A stretch of DNA of 42,163 nt from UBA7378 sp049611805 (GCA_049611805.1 JBMZAX010000017.1:1-42163), one strand, 5' to 3'. Positions 15,309-23,329 are shown, numbered from the stretch's first letter. Program-made: numbers and translations. The notes: generated by a model from the letters alone, not told the origin.

Positions 15309-16064
15309 TTACCGGCCGGTCGACAGCGGCACGACCATCAGATCGGGTGCTGCCTGCTGTTTGGCGATACGCATGGCGCTGCGCAATTCACTGTCAAAAT
15401 CACCGTCCAGATCGGTGAAGGCACCGGCTTTCGGGCTCCATACGCCGCTATCATCGCCGTCAAGCGTCTGATAGATCAGCGCGACCCGCCCGATACGCAG
15501 GAAGGAAACCGTGCGGTCGGTGCCGTCAATATTCATTTCCCCCTCATAGACCTCAATCGTCCGGCCATATTCATTTTCAATTTCATAGGCCTCAAGAATG
15601 CGGCGATATTTTTCCGCCGGTGTCGCATCCGACCGGTCCATCAGCGCGCGCAATGCGGCCACACGCTGTTGGCGCTCGGACAATAAGAACGGCACATCCA
15701 GCCCGACAAATTGTTCCAGCGCATCAATCATCCGGAACATGAGCGGCGTGATGGTGCGGTCGACATTTGTCACCTCGTCGATCTGACGCCGTATCGAGGT
15801 CATCTCGGCTTTTTGCGCCGCAATCAGCTTTTCCAGCTGGGCGTTATATTCGCGCAGTGATGCCAATTGCTTCAAGCCCGCGCGATATTCGCGTGTCAGC
15901 TCGTCCGTCTGATCGTCCAGCGCGTCAATACGCGCCTGCGAAGACACGCCGTCCTGCGCATTGGCCTCGACGGTTGTCTGAACATCGCCCAGATTTTGCG
16001 CCAGCGTTGCGCCCGTCACCATGACCAGCGCAACCAACACGCTGCCGGAAAGAAAATGTCGCAT
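15309..16064 (-). CDS. DUF3450 family periplasmic coiled-coil protein
   Basis: A 251-residue exported protein: signal peptide (LVALVMVTGATLA-QN), a coiled coil (about 40-100, IDALDDQTDELTREYRAGLKQL to SIRRQIDEV), then the DUF3450 core (ITPLMFRMIDALEQFVGLDVPFL, ERQQRVAALRALMDRSD, EKYRRILEAYEIENEYGRTIEVYEG, SFLRIGRVALIYQTLD). DUF3450 genes are the usual first gene of TonB2/TtpC operons in Vibrio and relatives; the protein is thought to sit in the periplasm with TtpC. A strong TAGGAGG Shine-Dalgarno precedes the ATG, as for the head of an operon. Confidence 0.88.
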   Translation of the reverse strand: MRHFLSGSVLVALVMVTGATLAQNLGDVQTTVEANAQDGVSSQARIDALDDQTDELTREYRAGLKQLASLREYNAQLEKLIAAQKAEMTSIRRQIDEVTNVDRTITPLMFRMIDALEQFVGLDVPFLLSERQQRVAALRALMDRSDATPAEKYRRILEAYEIENEYGRTIEVYEGEMNIDGTDRTVSFLRIGRVALIYQTLDGDDSGVWSPKAGAFTDLDGDFDSELRSAMRIAKQQAAPDLMVVPLSTGR

Positions 16065-16219
16065 GAAAGCCTCCTAAGGGTGGGAATGCGGAAGGTTTTT
16101 CAACCCAATTGTCAAAATTTTAGCCTCGGTACCACGATACAAACTACATTTTTCTCGAATAGAGACTGACCGTTTTTCGAGTTTCATCATTGCGTCGCCT
16201 GTCTCTTCACCTTTCGTTT
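16065..16219 (-). promoter_or_regulatory. Leader/promoter region of the TonB2-like operon
   Basis: These 155 bp separate the PAP2 gene from the operon head. They contain an inverted repeat CTCGAA (16155-16160)/TTCGAG (16177-16182) with a 16 bp spacer, and next to the gene the AGGAGG ribosome-binding site (16070-16075). On the minus strand a TTGACA is present, but I find no convincing -10 at the right distance. I see no match to a Fur box; regulation by iron is therefore not supported by the sequence. Confidence 0.35.
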
Positions 16220-17119
16220 TCAAGACGGCTCAACCGCTTTTTTGTCGAATAGCTGCGTTGCCTGAGCCAACAAAAATGGGAGCAAACCGGTAATTGCAAT
16301 TCCGAACAATACGCCACACCCATAATGAACCAAGGGCTCATCTTCGGCCAAATAGCCCGGCAAGCGGCTCAACACGGTAAGCAAAACAAACGAAACACCG
16401 GTCAGCAGCACCGCCGTCAGCGCCCGCCCTACAAACATTTCAGGCATTGAAACTTCCTCATGGCCGCGCGCATAACGCCCGATCAGCCAGCCGCTCATCG
16501 CCCCCATGAACCAATAGGGTGCCTCATGACCGGCATGCACGGGATAAATCATCACATAGACAAGATGTAGGGCGAGCAGCACACCAAGCATTTGGAAACC
16601 GGACAGGGCACCAAGACGCGCACTGCTTTTTTGGTGCCGTTCAACCGCCATATAAGCGGCCAGACACGCCACACCGAAAAACAAACCGCCCGCAACATCG
16701 CCCGGATCGTGCACACCCAGATAGATGCGCGAAAATCCTTGCAGACAAATCATAAGCCCGGCAGCCCAGAAAGCCCATTGTGTTTTCAGCGTGTAAGCCA
16801 AATACCCCCAGAGGACGACGGCAATTTGCGTATGCCCGCTCGGCCAGCCATAGCTTTCGCCAACCCTCCCGTCGAGCGCATAGGCCGCAGCGGGGCGCGG
16901 GTCTTGGCCGAAATCTTTCAGCCAGCTATTCAACAGCCCGGCCGCCATCAACAACATGGCCGTATGGAAAAACCGCTTCGAGCCCAGTGCAAAATAGCCA
17001 AAACACAAAAACAAAATAAGAAAAAGCGGATATCCGGCCAAGGTTACCAGCTCGAAAAACCAATTTAAAAACGGCGTTCGAAGCGGCAGAACCCAATCGA
17101 TATTATTCCAGAATGGCAT
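16220..17119 (-). CDS. PAP2 family membrane phosphatase
   Basis: An inner-membrane phosphatase of the PAP2 superfamily (299 residues) with all three active-site motifs: K68-x6-RP (KDFGQDPRP), PSGH (93-96) and SR-x5-H-x3-D (SRIYLGVHDPGD, with H137 and D141). Such enzymes dephosphorylate lipid phosphates such as undecaprenyl pyrophosphate, phosphatidate or phosphatidylglycerol phosphate on the periplasmic face. The protein has about eight hydrophobic helices; the half after the catalytic domain (about 160-290) adds extra membrane segments not needed for catalysis. I chose ATG at 17119 because AAGGGG precedes it; a TTG at 17167 would add 16 unlikely residues. Confidence 0.88.
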   Translation of the reverse strand: MPFWNNIDWVLPLRTPFLNWFFELVTLAGYPLFLILFLCFGYFALGSKRFFHTAMLLMAAGLLNSWLKDFGQDPRPAAAYALDGRVGESYGWPSGHTQIAVVLWGYLAYTLKTQWAFWAAGLMICLQGFSRIYLGVHDPGDVAGGLFFGVACLAAYMAVERHQKSSARLGALSGFQMLGVLLALHLVYVMIYPVHAGHEAPYWFMGAMSGWLIGRYARGHEEVSMPEMFVGRALTAVLLTGVSFVLLTVLSRLPGYLAEDEPLVHYGCGVLFGIAITGLLPFLLAQATQLFDKKAVEPS

Positions 17120-17414
17120 TTCCGTCCCCTTGAAAGAATACACGTCTAACACTGCAAAATGAGCCAAACAATGGGCATAAACGAACTCGGTTCACAAAAG
17201 ACTTCGGCCCGCAAAATCTGACCGAATTAATTTTCCCGAACAAATAATCTTGGATGAATTGCAATTTCCCGTCTGGTGAGGAACAGGAAAAAGAATTCAT
17301 AGCATTTCGAAAATATGTCCTTTTTTTATTTTTTTAATTCGACATAAAAAATCTTTCGCCTTACTCTTCGAGACCTTTTCGATAAATGTGAACTCTTACC
17401 ACAAGCGGGACCCC
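17120..17414. other. AT-rich divergent intergenic region between PAP2 and OmpW-like genes
   Basis: About 295 bp without a gene. It is clearly AT-richer than its surroundings, notably a T-rich run at 17320-17340. It must hold two divergent promoters, but I cannot pick out a convincing -35/-10 pair. A short palindrome AATTGCAATT lies at 17257-17266. A 65-codon frame on the minus strand here has no family features and is not called. Confidence 0.4.
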
Positions 17415-18089
17415 ATGCTAAGAGCCTATCAATATTTCCGTCCGTGTCAGCCCAAAAATTTTTTTCTCGCAATATTTGCCCTTTTTGCAATGTCGGGCGG
17501 CGTCGCGGCCGGCGGCCCCAACGACCCAAAGCAACAGGGAAACTGGATGGTCGGTGCCAAAGCATTGCTGTTGGACCCTGACGTTTCCTCGACAGTTTCA
17601 ATCGGCGGCGAAGCAAGAGCGAATTCGGACTTCGTTCCGATGATAGATGTCCGTTATTTCGTGACACAAGACATAGCGCTGGAGACCATGTGGGGGTATT
17701 CCGAACATAAATTAAGAGCAGTAGGAACCGCCTTGGGAGATATGTCACTGGGGACAACCAAAATCCTGCCCTTTACTTTGACGGCGCAATATAATCCGCA
17801 GGCCGACAGTCGATTGTCACCTTATGTCGGCGTTGGATTGAACTACACGCTTTTTGTCGATGGTGATCCGGACGAGGCGCGCGAGGTCAAATATGATGAC
17901 GGCTTTGGAACGGCCTTTAACCTTGGCGTGGATTATTTTTTCGATGAGCGCAGCTTCTTCAACATTGATGTGAAAAAAATACTCATTTCAACCGATGTCA
18001 GGGTTGATGCCGGTATCGCCGGCACCGCACATGCGGCGGTCGATTTGGATCCGCTACTTGTCAGTTTTGGTTTTGGCCGGGTTTTTTAA
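17415..18089 (+). CDS. OmpW family outer-membrane protein
   Basis: A small eight-stranded outer-membrane barrel of the OmpW/AlkL family (224 residues from this start). A signal peptide (NFFLAIFALFAMSGGVAAG) is followed by GNWMVGAKALLLDPD, the typical first strand that reads roughly W-x-V-R-A-G in the family. Also present are ARANSDFVPMIDVRYFVTQDIALE, LPFTLTAQYNPQADSRLSPYVGVGLNYTLF and FNIDVKKILISTDV, ending in the aromatic Phe of FGFGRVF. OmpW proteins form hydrophobic lateral-exit channels for small lipophilic compounds. The start is either ATG 17415 or GTG 17388; the ATG gives a normal signal-peptide length. It stands alone, divergent from PAP2. Confidence 0.88.
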   Translation: MLRAYQYFRPCQPKNFFLAIFALFAMSGGVAAGGPNDPKQQGNWMVGAKALLLDPDVSSTVSIGGEARANSDFVPMIDVRYFVTQDIALETMWGYSEHKLRAVGTALGDMSLGTTKILPFTLTAQYNPQADSRLSPYVGVGLNYTLFVDGDPDEAREVKYDDGFGTAFNLGVDYFFDERSFFNIDVKKILISTDVRVDAGIAGTAHAAVDLDPLLVSFGFGRVF

Positions 18090-18235
18090 AGCTGAAATAA
18101 ATGGCGCACCGCGGATGGGTTCGATGCCTTCCCAAGGTCTCATTCAAGCCTTTACCCTAAATAATATCAATAGGTTAGCACTTTCTATACCGTGTGCGAA
18201 GCCTGTTTATGGTCATCCATATGGTCTACCAAGAA

Positions 18236-18290
18236 AAGACCCAAGTTCCGGGTCGCACGGTCCGTGAAACACGGTGCTTGAAACTTGGGA
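18236..18290 (-). terminator. Stem-loop terminator downstream of tRNA-Arg
   Basis: On the minus strand CCCAAGTT (closing arm AACTTGGG) encloses an inner CCGTG-TTT-CACGG hairpin, and the outer stem is followed by TCTTTTCTT. It begins directly after the tRNA 3' end, as expected for a tRNA transcript terminator. Confidence 0.55.
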
Positions 18291-18291
18291 G

Positions 18292-18368
18292 TGGCGCACC
18301 GGGGAAGATTCGAACTCCCGACCCCTTGATTCGTAGTCAAGTACTCTATCCAGCTGAGCTACCGGTGC
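18292..18368 (-). tRNA. tRNA-Arg (anticodon ACG), CCA encoded
   Basis: The minus strand folds as a complete cloverleaf of 77 nt including an encoded CCA. The acceptor stem is GCACCGG/CCGGTGC with G as discriminator. The D-arm begins GCTCAGCTGG, the anticodon arm is TTGACTACGAATCAA with anticodon ACG, and the T-loop is GTTCGAATC. A34 is expected to be edited to inosine by TadA so as to read CGU/CGC/CGA. A promoter lies just upstream and a stem-loop terminator just downstream, so it is a single-gene unit. Confidence 0.97.
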
Positions 18369-18392
18369 GCACGCCGCCTGAGCGGAGAAATT

Positions 18393-18421
18393 GTCATACT
18401 GGCTTGTCGCCAATAATGCAA
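18393..18421 (-). promoter_or_regulatory. Candidate promoter of tRNA-Arg
   Basis: On the minus strand TTGCAT (18416-18421) and TATGAC (18393-18398) are 17 bp apart, placing the start of transcription some 15-20 bp before the mature tRNA 5' end. Three of six -35 and four of six -10 positions fit the consensus. Confidence 0.45.
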
Positions 18422-18444
18422 GCCCGCGCAGGCCTTCACCGGTT

Positions 18445-19512
18445 TTATTCGGCTGTCGGGAACCGTCTGCGATAGGCCGCGGCAAAGCCCGTATCATCGG
18501 CAAACCAGACAGCGCGCGCTATTGCCCGCGCCACGCAATCAGCCGCCAAAGCGCCCAGAACCGTCAAAGCCAGAGGGCGCATGTCGGCCTCGCCTGCCAG
18601 GGGCCGGTTGCCCGTTGCCAGCACAAATATCGTATCGCCGTCAAACGGCGTATGAACGGGCCGGATGGCGCGCGCCAGCCCGTCCTGCGCCATTATCGCG
18701 ACACGCTGGCATTCAGCCGGCGTCAGATCTGCGGCAACCGCCACCACGCCGATTGTCGTATTGGCGCCGGCGGCAAGGCCGGCAAGTTTGGAAGCGGCAA
18801 GCGGATGGCTTGCACCGGCGTGCGGGCCGGGCGCATCGGCGCGGCCAAACTCCGGCGCGCCTTCATGGTCAAGCGCGAGGTGCTGGGCCCAAAACGTGCC
18901 TTGGGCGTCGCACACGGCACCGACCGGATTGACCGCCAGCAACGCGCCGACACATACATCGTCGTCGAGCATGGTGCTGGCACTGCCGAGCCCGCCCTTG
19001 AGCTGCCCGGCTTGCGCGCCGAAACCGGCCCCGCTATTGCCCAGCGCAAATTCCGCCGCGCGCGCGGCAAAAGCCTGTTTGCCCAGCCGGTGATAGGGCG
19101 GCGTGTCGCCCCAGTCTTTGGCACCGCCATTGCCGATATCAAAAAGAATGGCCGCCGGCACAATCGGTGAGACAACGGGCGGTGCGCCCATGGCAAAGCC
19201 GCGCCCTTGCAAGCCCAGCTCGGTCGTTATCGCCGACGCCGCATCGAGGCCGTAAACCGACCCGCCGGACAGACAAACAGCATCCACACGCTCAACCAGA
19301 TTGGCGGGTTGCAAAGCGTCTGTTTCGCGCGTGCCCGGCCCGCCGCCCGGCACCGCACAACCGGCAACGCAAGGCGCATCGGGCACCACAACGCTGACGC
19401 CGGTAATCGCCGCCGCATCCTCGGCATTGCCAACCATTATACCGTCAAGGTCGGAGATCAGATTGGCCGGCCCGGGCGTGAGTTTTGCGAAATCGAGAAG
19501 TTTATCGCTCAT
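18445..19512 (-). CDS. P1 family peptidase (DmpA/NylC-like Ntn-type hydrolase)
   Basis: A 355-residue member of the P1 (DmpA) family, enzymes that cleave themselves to expose an N-terminal Ser/Thr nucleophile and then act as aminopeptidases, beta-peptidases or oligoamide hydrolases (NylC). Key features are ITGVSVVVPDAPCVAGCAVPGGGPGTRETDAL near the start, CLSGGSVYGLDAASA, and the cleavage/nucleophile site GANTTIGVVAV, where cleavage between N251 and T252 would free Thr252. The threonine (NTTIG) resembles NylC and unlike DmpA, which uses serine. No signal peptide is seen, so it is cytosolic. It starts nine bases after the histidine kinase stop, so they are probably co-transcribed. Confidence 0.88.
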   Translation of the reverse strand: MSDKLLDFAKLTPGPANLISDLDGIMVGNAEDAAAITGVSVVVPDAPCVAGCAVPGGGPGTRETDALQPANLVERVDAVCLSGGSVYGLDAASAITTELGLQGRGFAMGAPPVVSPIVPAAILFDIGNGGAKDWGDTPPYHRLGKQAFAARAAEFALGNSGAGFGAQAGQLKGGLGSASTMLDDDVCVGALLAVNPVGAVCDAQGTFWAQHLALDHEGAPEFGRADAPGPHAGASHPLAASKLAGLAAGANTTIGVVAVAADLTPAECQRVAIMAQDGLARAIRPVHTPFDGDTIFVLATGNRPLAGEADMRPLALTVLGALAADCVARAIARAVWFADDTGFAAAYRRRFPTAE

Positions 19513-19521
19513 CCAGCGAAG

Positions 19522-20976
19522 CTAGCCAGTTGCCGAAACCGGGTCAATCGCTGTTGTCAAAGGGGCGTCACCCGCCTTGTGGGGCGGTTCTGTCGGCAGC
19601 TTGATAACGAATCTGGTGCCGCGCTCATCCGAGCGGTCGAGGCGTATCTCGCCGCCATGCCAACTCACCAGATCGGTGGCGATTTTCAATCCAAGGCCGG
19701 TTCCGGTCGGGGTGGAGCGGGCGACATGCGGCATCATCAATTCGTGGCGGCCCTCCTTAGGCAAGCCGGGGCCGTTATCCGTGATGGAAATTTCGATCCC
19801 GCCATCGACAGGTTTGGCATTTATTCGCACGCGCTTTTGCCGCGTTCTGGGCTGGTTGGCATATTTGAGCGCCTGCACGGCATTGAGCGTCAGATTGAAC
19901 AATACGCGAAACAAAAGCGTGCGCTCGGCCGAAATGGCAAGATGCTTCGGGCATTCATTTATCAGCGTTACTTCGCGGCGCGGGTCGTGCAAACGCACAA
20001 AATTCACCGCTTCATCGACAATCGGCCCAATCTCCTGATAGCTGACATCCAGATTTTCGCGCCGCGTGCTGGTGTACATGGCCGCCCAGTCGACCAGCGT
20101 CAGGGCCTGTTGTATCGACCCTTCAAGGCTGGCGCCCAGTTTCCGCTCGCGGGCACCTTCGGATGCCTGCAATCTTTCAGCATTGAGTTGCAGGCTGGCA
20201 AGAAGATTGCGGATGTCATGCGCCAAATGGCTGGCACCGGAGCCCAATGAAGCCAGACGCGCCTGCTCGTCAATATGTTCCTGCAATTGCTCGTGAAATT
20301 TTTCGACGGTTGCCACGGTTTGCTGGCCGCCCTCGATCTCTTCCGGCGCCGCGGTCAGGCCGCGCCCGTAAAGGCCGATGAACAACTCATCCAATGATTT
20401 CAGCACAACCCGCCGCAAAACCACCCGCAAGATGAGCGCCAGCGGCAGCAAAAGCAAAAGCGCCACCGACCAAATCTGGATCGACACATTGTTCAGATAG
20501 GCGCGCAGCGAACCGACCGACAGGATGACTTCAACATTGCTGCCGCCAATCACATCATGGTCATGCACGCACATTAAATGCTCTTCGGGCAGCTTATAAA
20601 TCTGCAACAGGCGCATCAAATTGCCCCATTGGGAAAGATGCGCGAGATCAATAACACTGCCGATTTCCGGCTCGGCCGGCCGGTCGGACAGCCAAATCGT
20701 CTGATCGGGTTCGGGGCCTGTGCCGCGAATGGTGATGGCGCGGATCGGCACCTGTATCTGGTGATTTTCATGCACTTGCGTGTCATGTTCGGGCACGGAG
20801 AAAAACGCTCGCGCTTCGGGCGTCAATCGCGCGACAAAAGCCCCTTCGGACACAATATCTTCCAGCTTGACGCGATGCGCACGCGACAAAAATACCGGCA
20901 TCATGAGAATGACAACGAGGAGATAAATTCCGACCGTGTATAAAACCGCGCGCAACGGCAAGGTCGGCAAAGGCAT
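19522..20976 (-). CDS. Membrane-bound sensor histidine kinase (orphan)
   Basis: A 484-residue sensor kinase. Two transmembrane helices (about 8-30 and 168-188) bracket a periplasmic sensor domain of some 135 residues. After a linker come the dimerisation/H-box (LASLGSGASHLAHDIRNLLASLQL, phospho-acceptor H253 followed by D-I-R-N), the N-box (LLFRVLFNLTLNAVQALK, N361/N365), the G1 box (ITDNGPGLP, D400) and the G2 box (TPTGTGLGLKIA). I start at ATG 20976 because GGGAGGAAGG precedes it at seven bases; the frame stays open 90 codons further upstream without support. No response regulator is encoded in the window. A CtrA-like box lies about 110 bp upstream. The P1 peptidase gene follows at nine bases. 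Confidence 0.9.
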   Translation of the reverse strand: MPLPTLPLRAVLYTVGIYLLVVILMMPVFLSRAHRVKLEDIVSEGAFVARLTPEARAFFSVPEHDTQVHENHQIQVPIRAITIRGTGPEPDQTIWLSDRPAEPEIGSVIDLAHLSQWGNLMRLLQIYKLPEEHLMCVHDHDVIGGSNVEVILSVGSLRAYLNNVSIQIWSVALLLLLPLALILRVVLRRVVLKSLDELFIGLYGRGLTAAPEEIEGGQQTVATVEKFHEQLQEHIDEQARLASLGSGASHLAHDIRNLLASLQLNAERLQASEGARERKLGASLEGSIQQALTLVDWAAMYTSTRRENLDVSYQEIGPIVDEAVNFVRLHDPRREVTLINECPKHLAISAERTLLFRVLFNLTLNAVQALKYANQPRTRQKRVRINAKPVDGGIEISITDNGPGLPKEGRHELMMPHVARSTPTGTGLGLKIATDLVSWHGGEIRLDRSDERGTRFVIKLPTEPPHKAGDAPLTTAIDPVSATG

Positions 20977-21086
20977 GCTTGTGCCTTCCTCCCGCGGCCT
21001 GAACTGCCGCATGACCTTACGCCATACCCTGGTCCCTACGAAAACTTTCCGAAATACGCCGGAGTGCCCAGTTTTCACGAGAAAGG

Positions 21087-21101
21087 TTAACAAAGGGTTA
21101 A
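21087..21101 (-). promoter_or_regulatory. CtrA-type box TTAA-N7-TTAA upstream of the histidine kinase
   Basis: TTAA (21087-21090), seven bases, TTAA (21098-21101), embedded in GGTTAAC-AAAGG-GTTAACGG. This is an exact match to the full binding motif of the alphaproteobacterial cell-cycle regulator CtrA. It overlaps the stop codon of the upstream flavoprotein gene and lies 111 bp before the kinase start. It is the only such match I found in the window; CtrA itself is not encoded here. Confidence 0.45.
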
Positions 21102-22540
21102 CGGCGAAACCAAGATAAAAATCGAATGATGCGGCGCGTGCGGGCGCTGAACAGGGTCGGTGAAAAATAATCACCGGCCGCGCGTTTGGAAACCTCGCCG
21201 CGTGTCGGATAGGGAGCCACAACACCGGCAAGCGCCGAAATGCCAAGCCCTTGCGTCAGCGCCAGCGTCCATGGCGCCAGCAAATCACCGGCCTGATGGC
21301 CGACAATCGACACGCCCAAAATTTTGCCATTGCCCGTGACCACGGCCTTGACCATGCCGCGCGTTTCGCGCTCGGCGCGGGCGCGGTCATTTTCTTCAAA
21401 CGGCCAGCGCAAAATCTTGACCGATTTATGCCGCCGCCGCGCTTCGACCTCGGTGAGCCCGACATGGGCAAGTTCCGGGCTTGTATAGGTAACGCGCGGC
21501 AAGGCGTTGAATTTGGCGCGCGCGGGCAAATGGAACAAAATATTGCGGATGACAATACCGGCCTGATAGCCCGCCGAATGGGTGAATTGCGGCCCGCCCG
21601 CCACATCGCCAATGGCAAAAATTTTGCGATTGGATGTGCGCAGACGCTTGTCGGTTCCGATGCAGGGCTGACCGGCCGGTGTGCGGGCGATTTCAACCCC
21701 CGCCGCGGGCAGGTTCAGACGCGCAATATTGGCAACCCGACCTGTCGCCACGAGCAAATGCGTGCCGGATATTTTACCCGCCGATGTGTGAAGCTCGACC
21801 TTGGGTGCGCGGGCATTTTTGCTCGCGGTAATTTTTTCAACCTGGGCGTTTTCCAAAATCGTTACGCCGTCTTCGCGCAGACTGTCGAGAACGAAATCGG
21901 CAATTTCCGGGTCTTCGCGCCCCAGCGCGCTGGCGCCCTCAATCACCGTGACCTCGGCACCCAAGCGCCGGTGCGCCTGTGCCATTTCCATACCGATCGG
22001 GCCGCCACCAATAATCACGAGATGTTCGGGCGCGGCGCGCAGATCGAAAATCGTTTCATTGGTCAAAAACGGCGCATCCGCCAGACCCTCAATCTCCGGC
22101 ACATGGGCGCTGGAGCCGGTGGCGATGACAAAACGCTTGGCGGCGATATGATATTTTCCCGCCGCCAGAATTTTCGGCGAGATGAAACGCCCGTAATTCT
22201 CGATCACTTTTACGCCCAGCTTGGAAAACCGTTCCACGCTGTCGACCGGCGCAATGCCGGCTATTACGTCGTGAACGTGATCCATAACCTGTTCGAAATT
22301 TACCTGCGGGGCGCGCGCCGACAGGCCAAGCCCGCGGGCGCGCGTGTGCCCATGCGCGGCATGCGCCGCCGCCAGCAATGCCTTTGACGGAACGCACCCG
22401 TAATTCAGGCAATCCCCGCCCATTTCGCCGCCTTCGACAAGCACCACATCGGCCCCCATCTGCACCGCACCGGCTGCGACCGACAAGCCCCCTGACCCGG
22501 CACCTACTACACATATGTCGGTTTTTAAAAACTGAACCAT
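21098..22540 (-). CDS. Pyridine nucleotide-disulfide oxidoreductase (MerA/Lpd-like flavoprotein)
   Basis: A 480-residue FAD enzyme of the disulfide reductase family. An FAD-binding GAGSGG (13-18) is followed by the redox-active disulfide GGDCLNYGCVPSKALL (C44 and C49), IATGSS, an NAD(P) motif IIGGGPIGMEMA, and a second FAD motif (IFAIGDVAGGPQFTHSAGYQAG). In the C-terminal interface domain, the catalytic His-Glu pair of lipoamide dehydrogenases is replaced: the sequence is APYPTRGEVSKRAA, with Tyr as in mercuric reductase (PYLT-x2-E). The C-terminal cysteine pair of MerA is absent, so a mercury-reductase call is not justified. It sits five bases after a VTT-family membrane protein gene; this pairing recurs in proteobacteria. 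The natural substrate is unknown. Confidence 0.85.
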   Translation of the reverse strand: MVQFLKTDICVVGAGSGGLSVAAGAVQMGADVVLVEGGEMGGDCLNYGCVPSKALLAAAHAAHGHTRARGLGLSARAPQVNFEQVMDHVHDVIAGIAPVDSVERFSKLGVKVIENYGRFISPKILAAGKYHIAAKRFVIATGSSAHVPEIEGLADAPFLTNETIFDLRAAPEHLVIIGGGPIGMEMAQAHRRLGAEVTVIEGASALGREDPEIADFVLDSLREDGVTILENAQVEKITASKNARAPKVELHTSAGKISGTHLLVATGRVANIARLNLPAAGVEIARTPAGQPCIGTDKRLRTSNRKIFAIGDVAGGPQFTHSAGYQAGIVIRNILFHLPARAKFNALPRVTYTSPELAHVGLTEVEARRRHKSVKILRWPFEENDRARAERETRGMVKAVVTGNGKILGVSIVGHQAGDLLAPWTLALTQGLGISALAGVVAPYPTRGEVSKRAAGDYFSPTLFSARTRRIIRFLSWFRR

Positions 22541-22545
22541 AAAAC

Positions 22546-23274
22546 TTAATGCGCTCCTGACTTCTGAAACCGTCGCCAGACCACCGGCGCGAGCGCGAGA
22601 ACGGCAAAGCCGACCAGCGGCCCGAAGATTTCCGGTCGCCCGATGAGCGACAGATCGGGCTGGGCCCCCTGGCGCAATAATACCGAAATGCCATTGCCGA
22701 TGCTGGCATAGACAAGTGCGCCCGGAATAATGCCGATATAGGTTGTCAGCGCAAACACCGAAAACCGCACGCCGATCAGCGCCGCGCCCAGATTAACCAG
22801 AAAAAACGGAAAGATCGGCAATAGGCGCAATACCAGCAAATACGACCAGGCATCGCGGTTAAAGGCGGCCTCGAAACGTGTGAGGCGGGCCCCAAAGCGC
22901 GACCTCAGCGTGTCGCCAATGACGTATTTTGCCATTAAAAACATTACCGCCGCGCCCGTGCCCGCGCCCAGAACGGCCAGCGCACCGCCCAGCCAGATCC
23001 CGAAAAGCAGACCGCCGCTCAAGGTGAGCCAAATGGCTCCGGGCAAAGACAGTGCAACGACAAGAATATAAATGCCGACATAGGCCGCCGCCGCAGGCAG
23101 ATGATGGGCGGCCACGGTGTTGCGCAAAAACTCTTCGTTTTCGGCCAAAGCCGCATAGCTCAAATAGGCGCCGAGGTTGAAATAGACAAAAGCTGCCAGA
23201 CCGGTCAGAAAAAGCCCCAGCACGAAAATTCTTTTCGACGTTTTCGTCGTTTCATTTCCGGTGTTTTGTGTCAT
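22546..23274 (-). CDS. VTT domain (TVP38/TMEM64, DedA-like) membrane protein
   Basis: A 242-residue inner-membrane protein of the TVP38/TMEM64 family: an N-terminal transmembrane helix (FVLGLFLTGLAAFVYFNLGA) followed by the VTT core (YVGIYILVVALSLPGAIWLTLSGGLLFGIWLGGALAVLGAGTGAAVMFLMAKYV, then R-F-x-RDAWSYLLVLRLLPIFPFFLVNLGAALIGVRFSVFALTTYIGIIPGALVYASIGNG). The family has DedA-like re-entrant helices and is linked to lipid scrambling or membrane homeostasis. I set the start at ATG 23274; a longer open frame upstream lies antisense to rpmH. It is divergent from rpmH and followed at five bases by the MerA/Lpd-like flavoprotein, suggesting a shared membrane-redox role. Confidence 0.88.
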   Translation of the reverse strand: MTQNTGNETTKTSKRIFVLGLFLTGLAAFVYFNLGAYLSYAALAENEEFLRNTVAAHHLPAAAAYVGIYILVVALSLPGAIWLTLSGGLLFGIWLGGALAVLGAGTGAAVMFLMAKYVIGDTLRSRFGARLTRFEAAFNRDAWSYLLVLRLLPIFPFFLVNLGAALIGVRFSVFALTTYIGIIPGALVYASIGNGISVLLRQGAQPDLSLIGRPEIFGPLVGFAVLALAPVVWRRFQKSGAH

Positions 23275-23329
23275 CCCTGTGTCTTGCCTCAAACTCAAGC
23301 CGAATACAAGAATATATGCGTCTTGCGCA

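Noticed and set aside
16065..16219. Fur box in the TonB-operon leader
   Set aside because: I looked for GATAAT-type or 19 bp Fur-like dyads and found none; the CTCGAA/TTCGAG repeat does not resemble one.
18194..18503. Two open frames over the tRNA-Arg gene, one on each strand
   Set aside because: They are tRNA read as protein: the minus-strand product contains VAQLDRVLDYESRGREFESS and the plus-strand product KIRTPDPLIRSQVLYPAEL, well-known artefacts of tRNA sequence.
21098..22540. Annotation as mercuric reductase
   Set aside because: It has the Tyr-type interface motif but lacks the C-terminal cysteine pair of MerA, and no mer genes are near.
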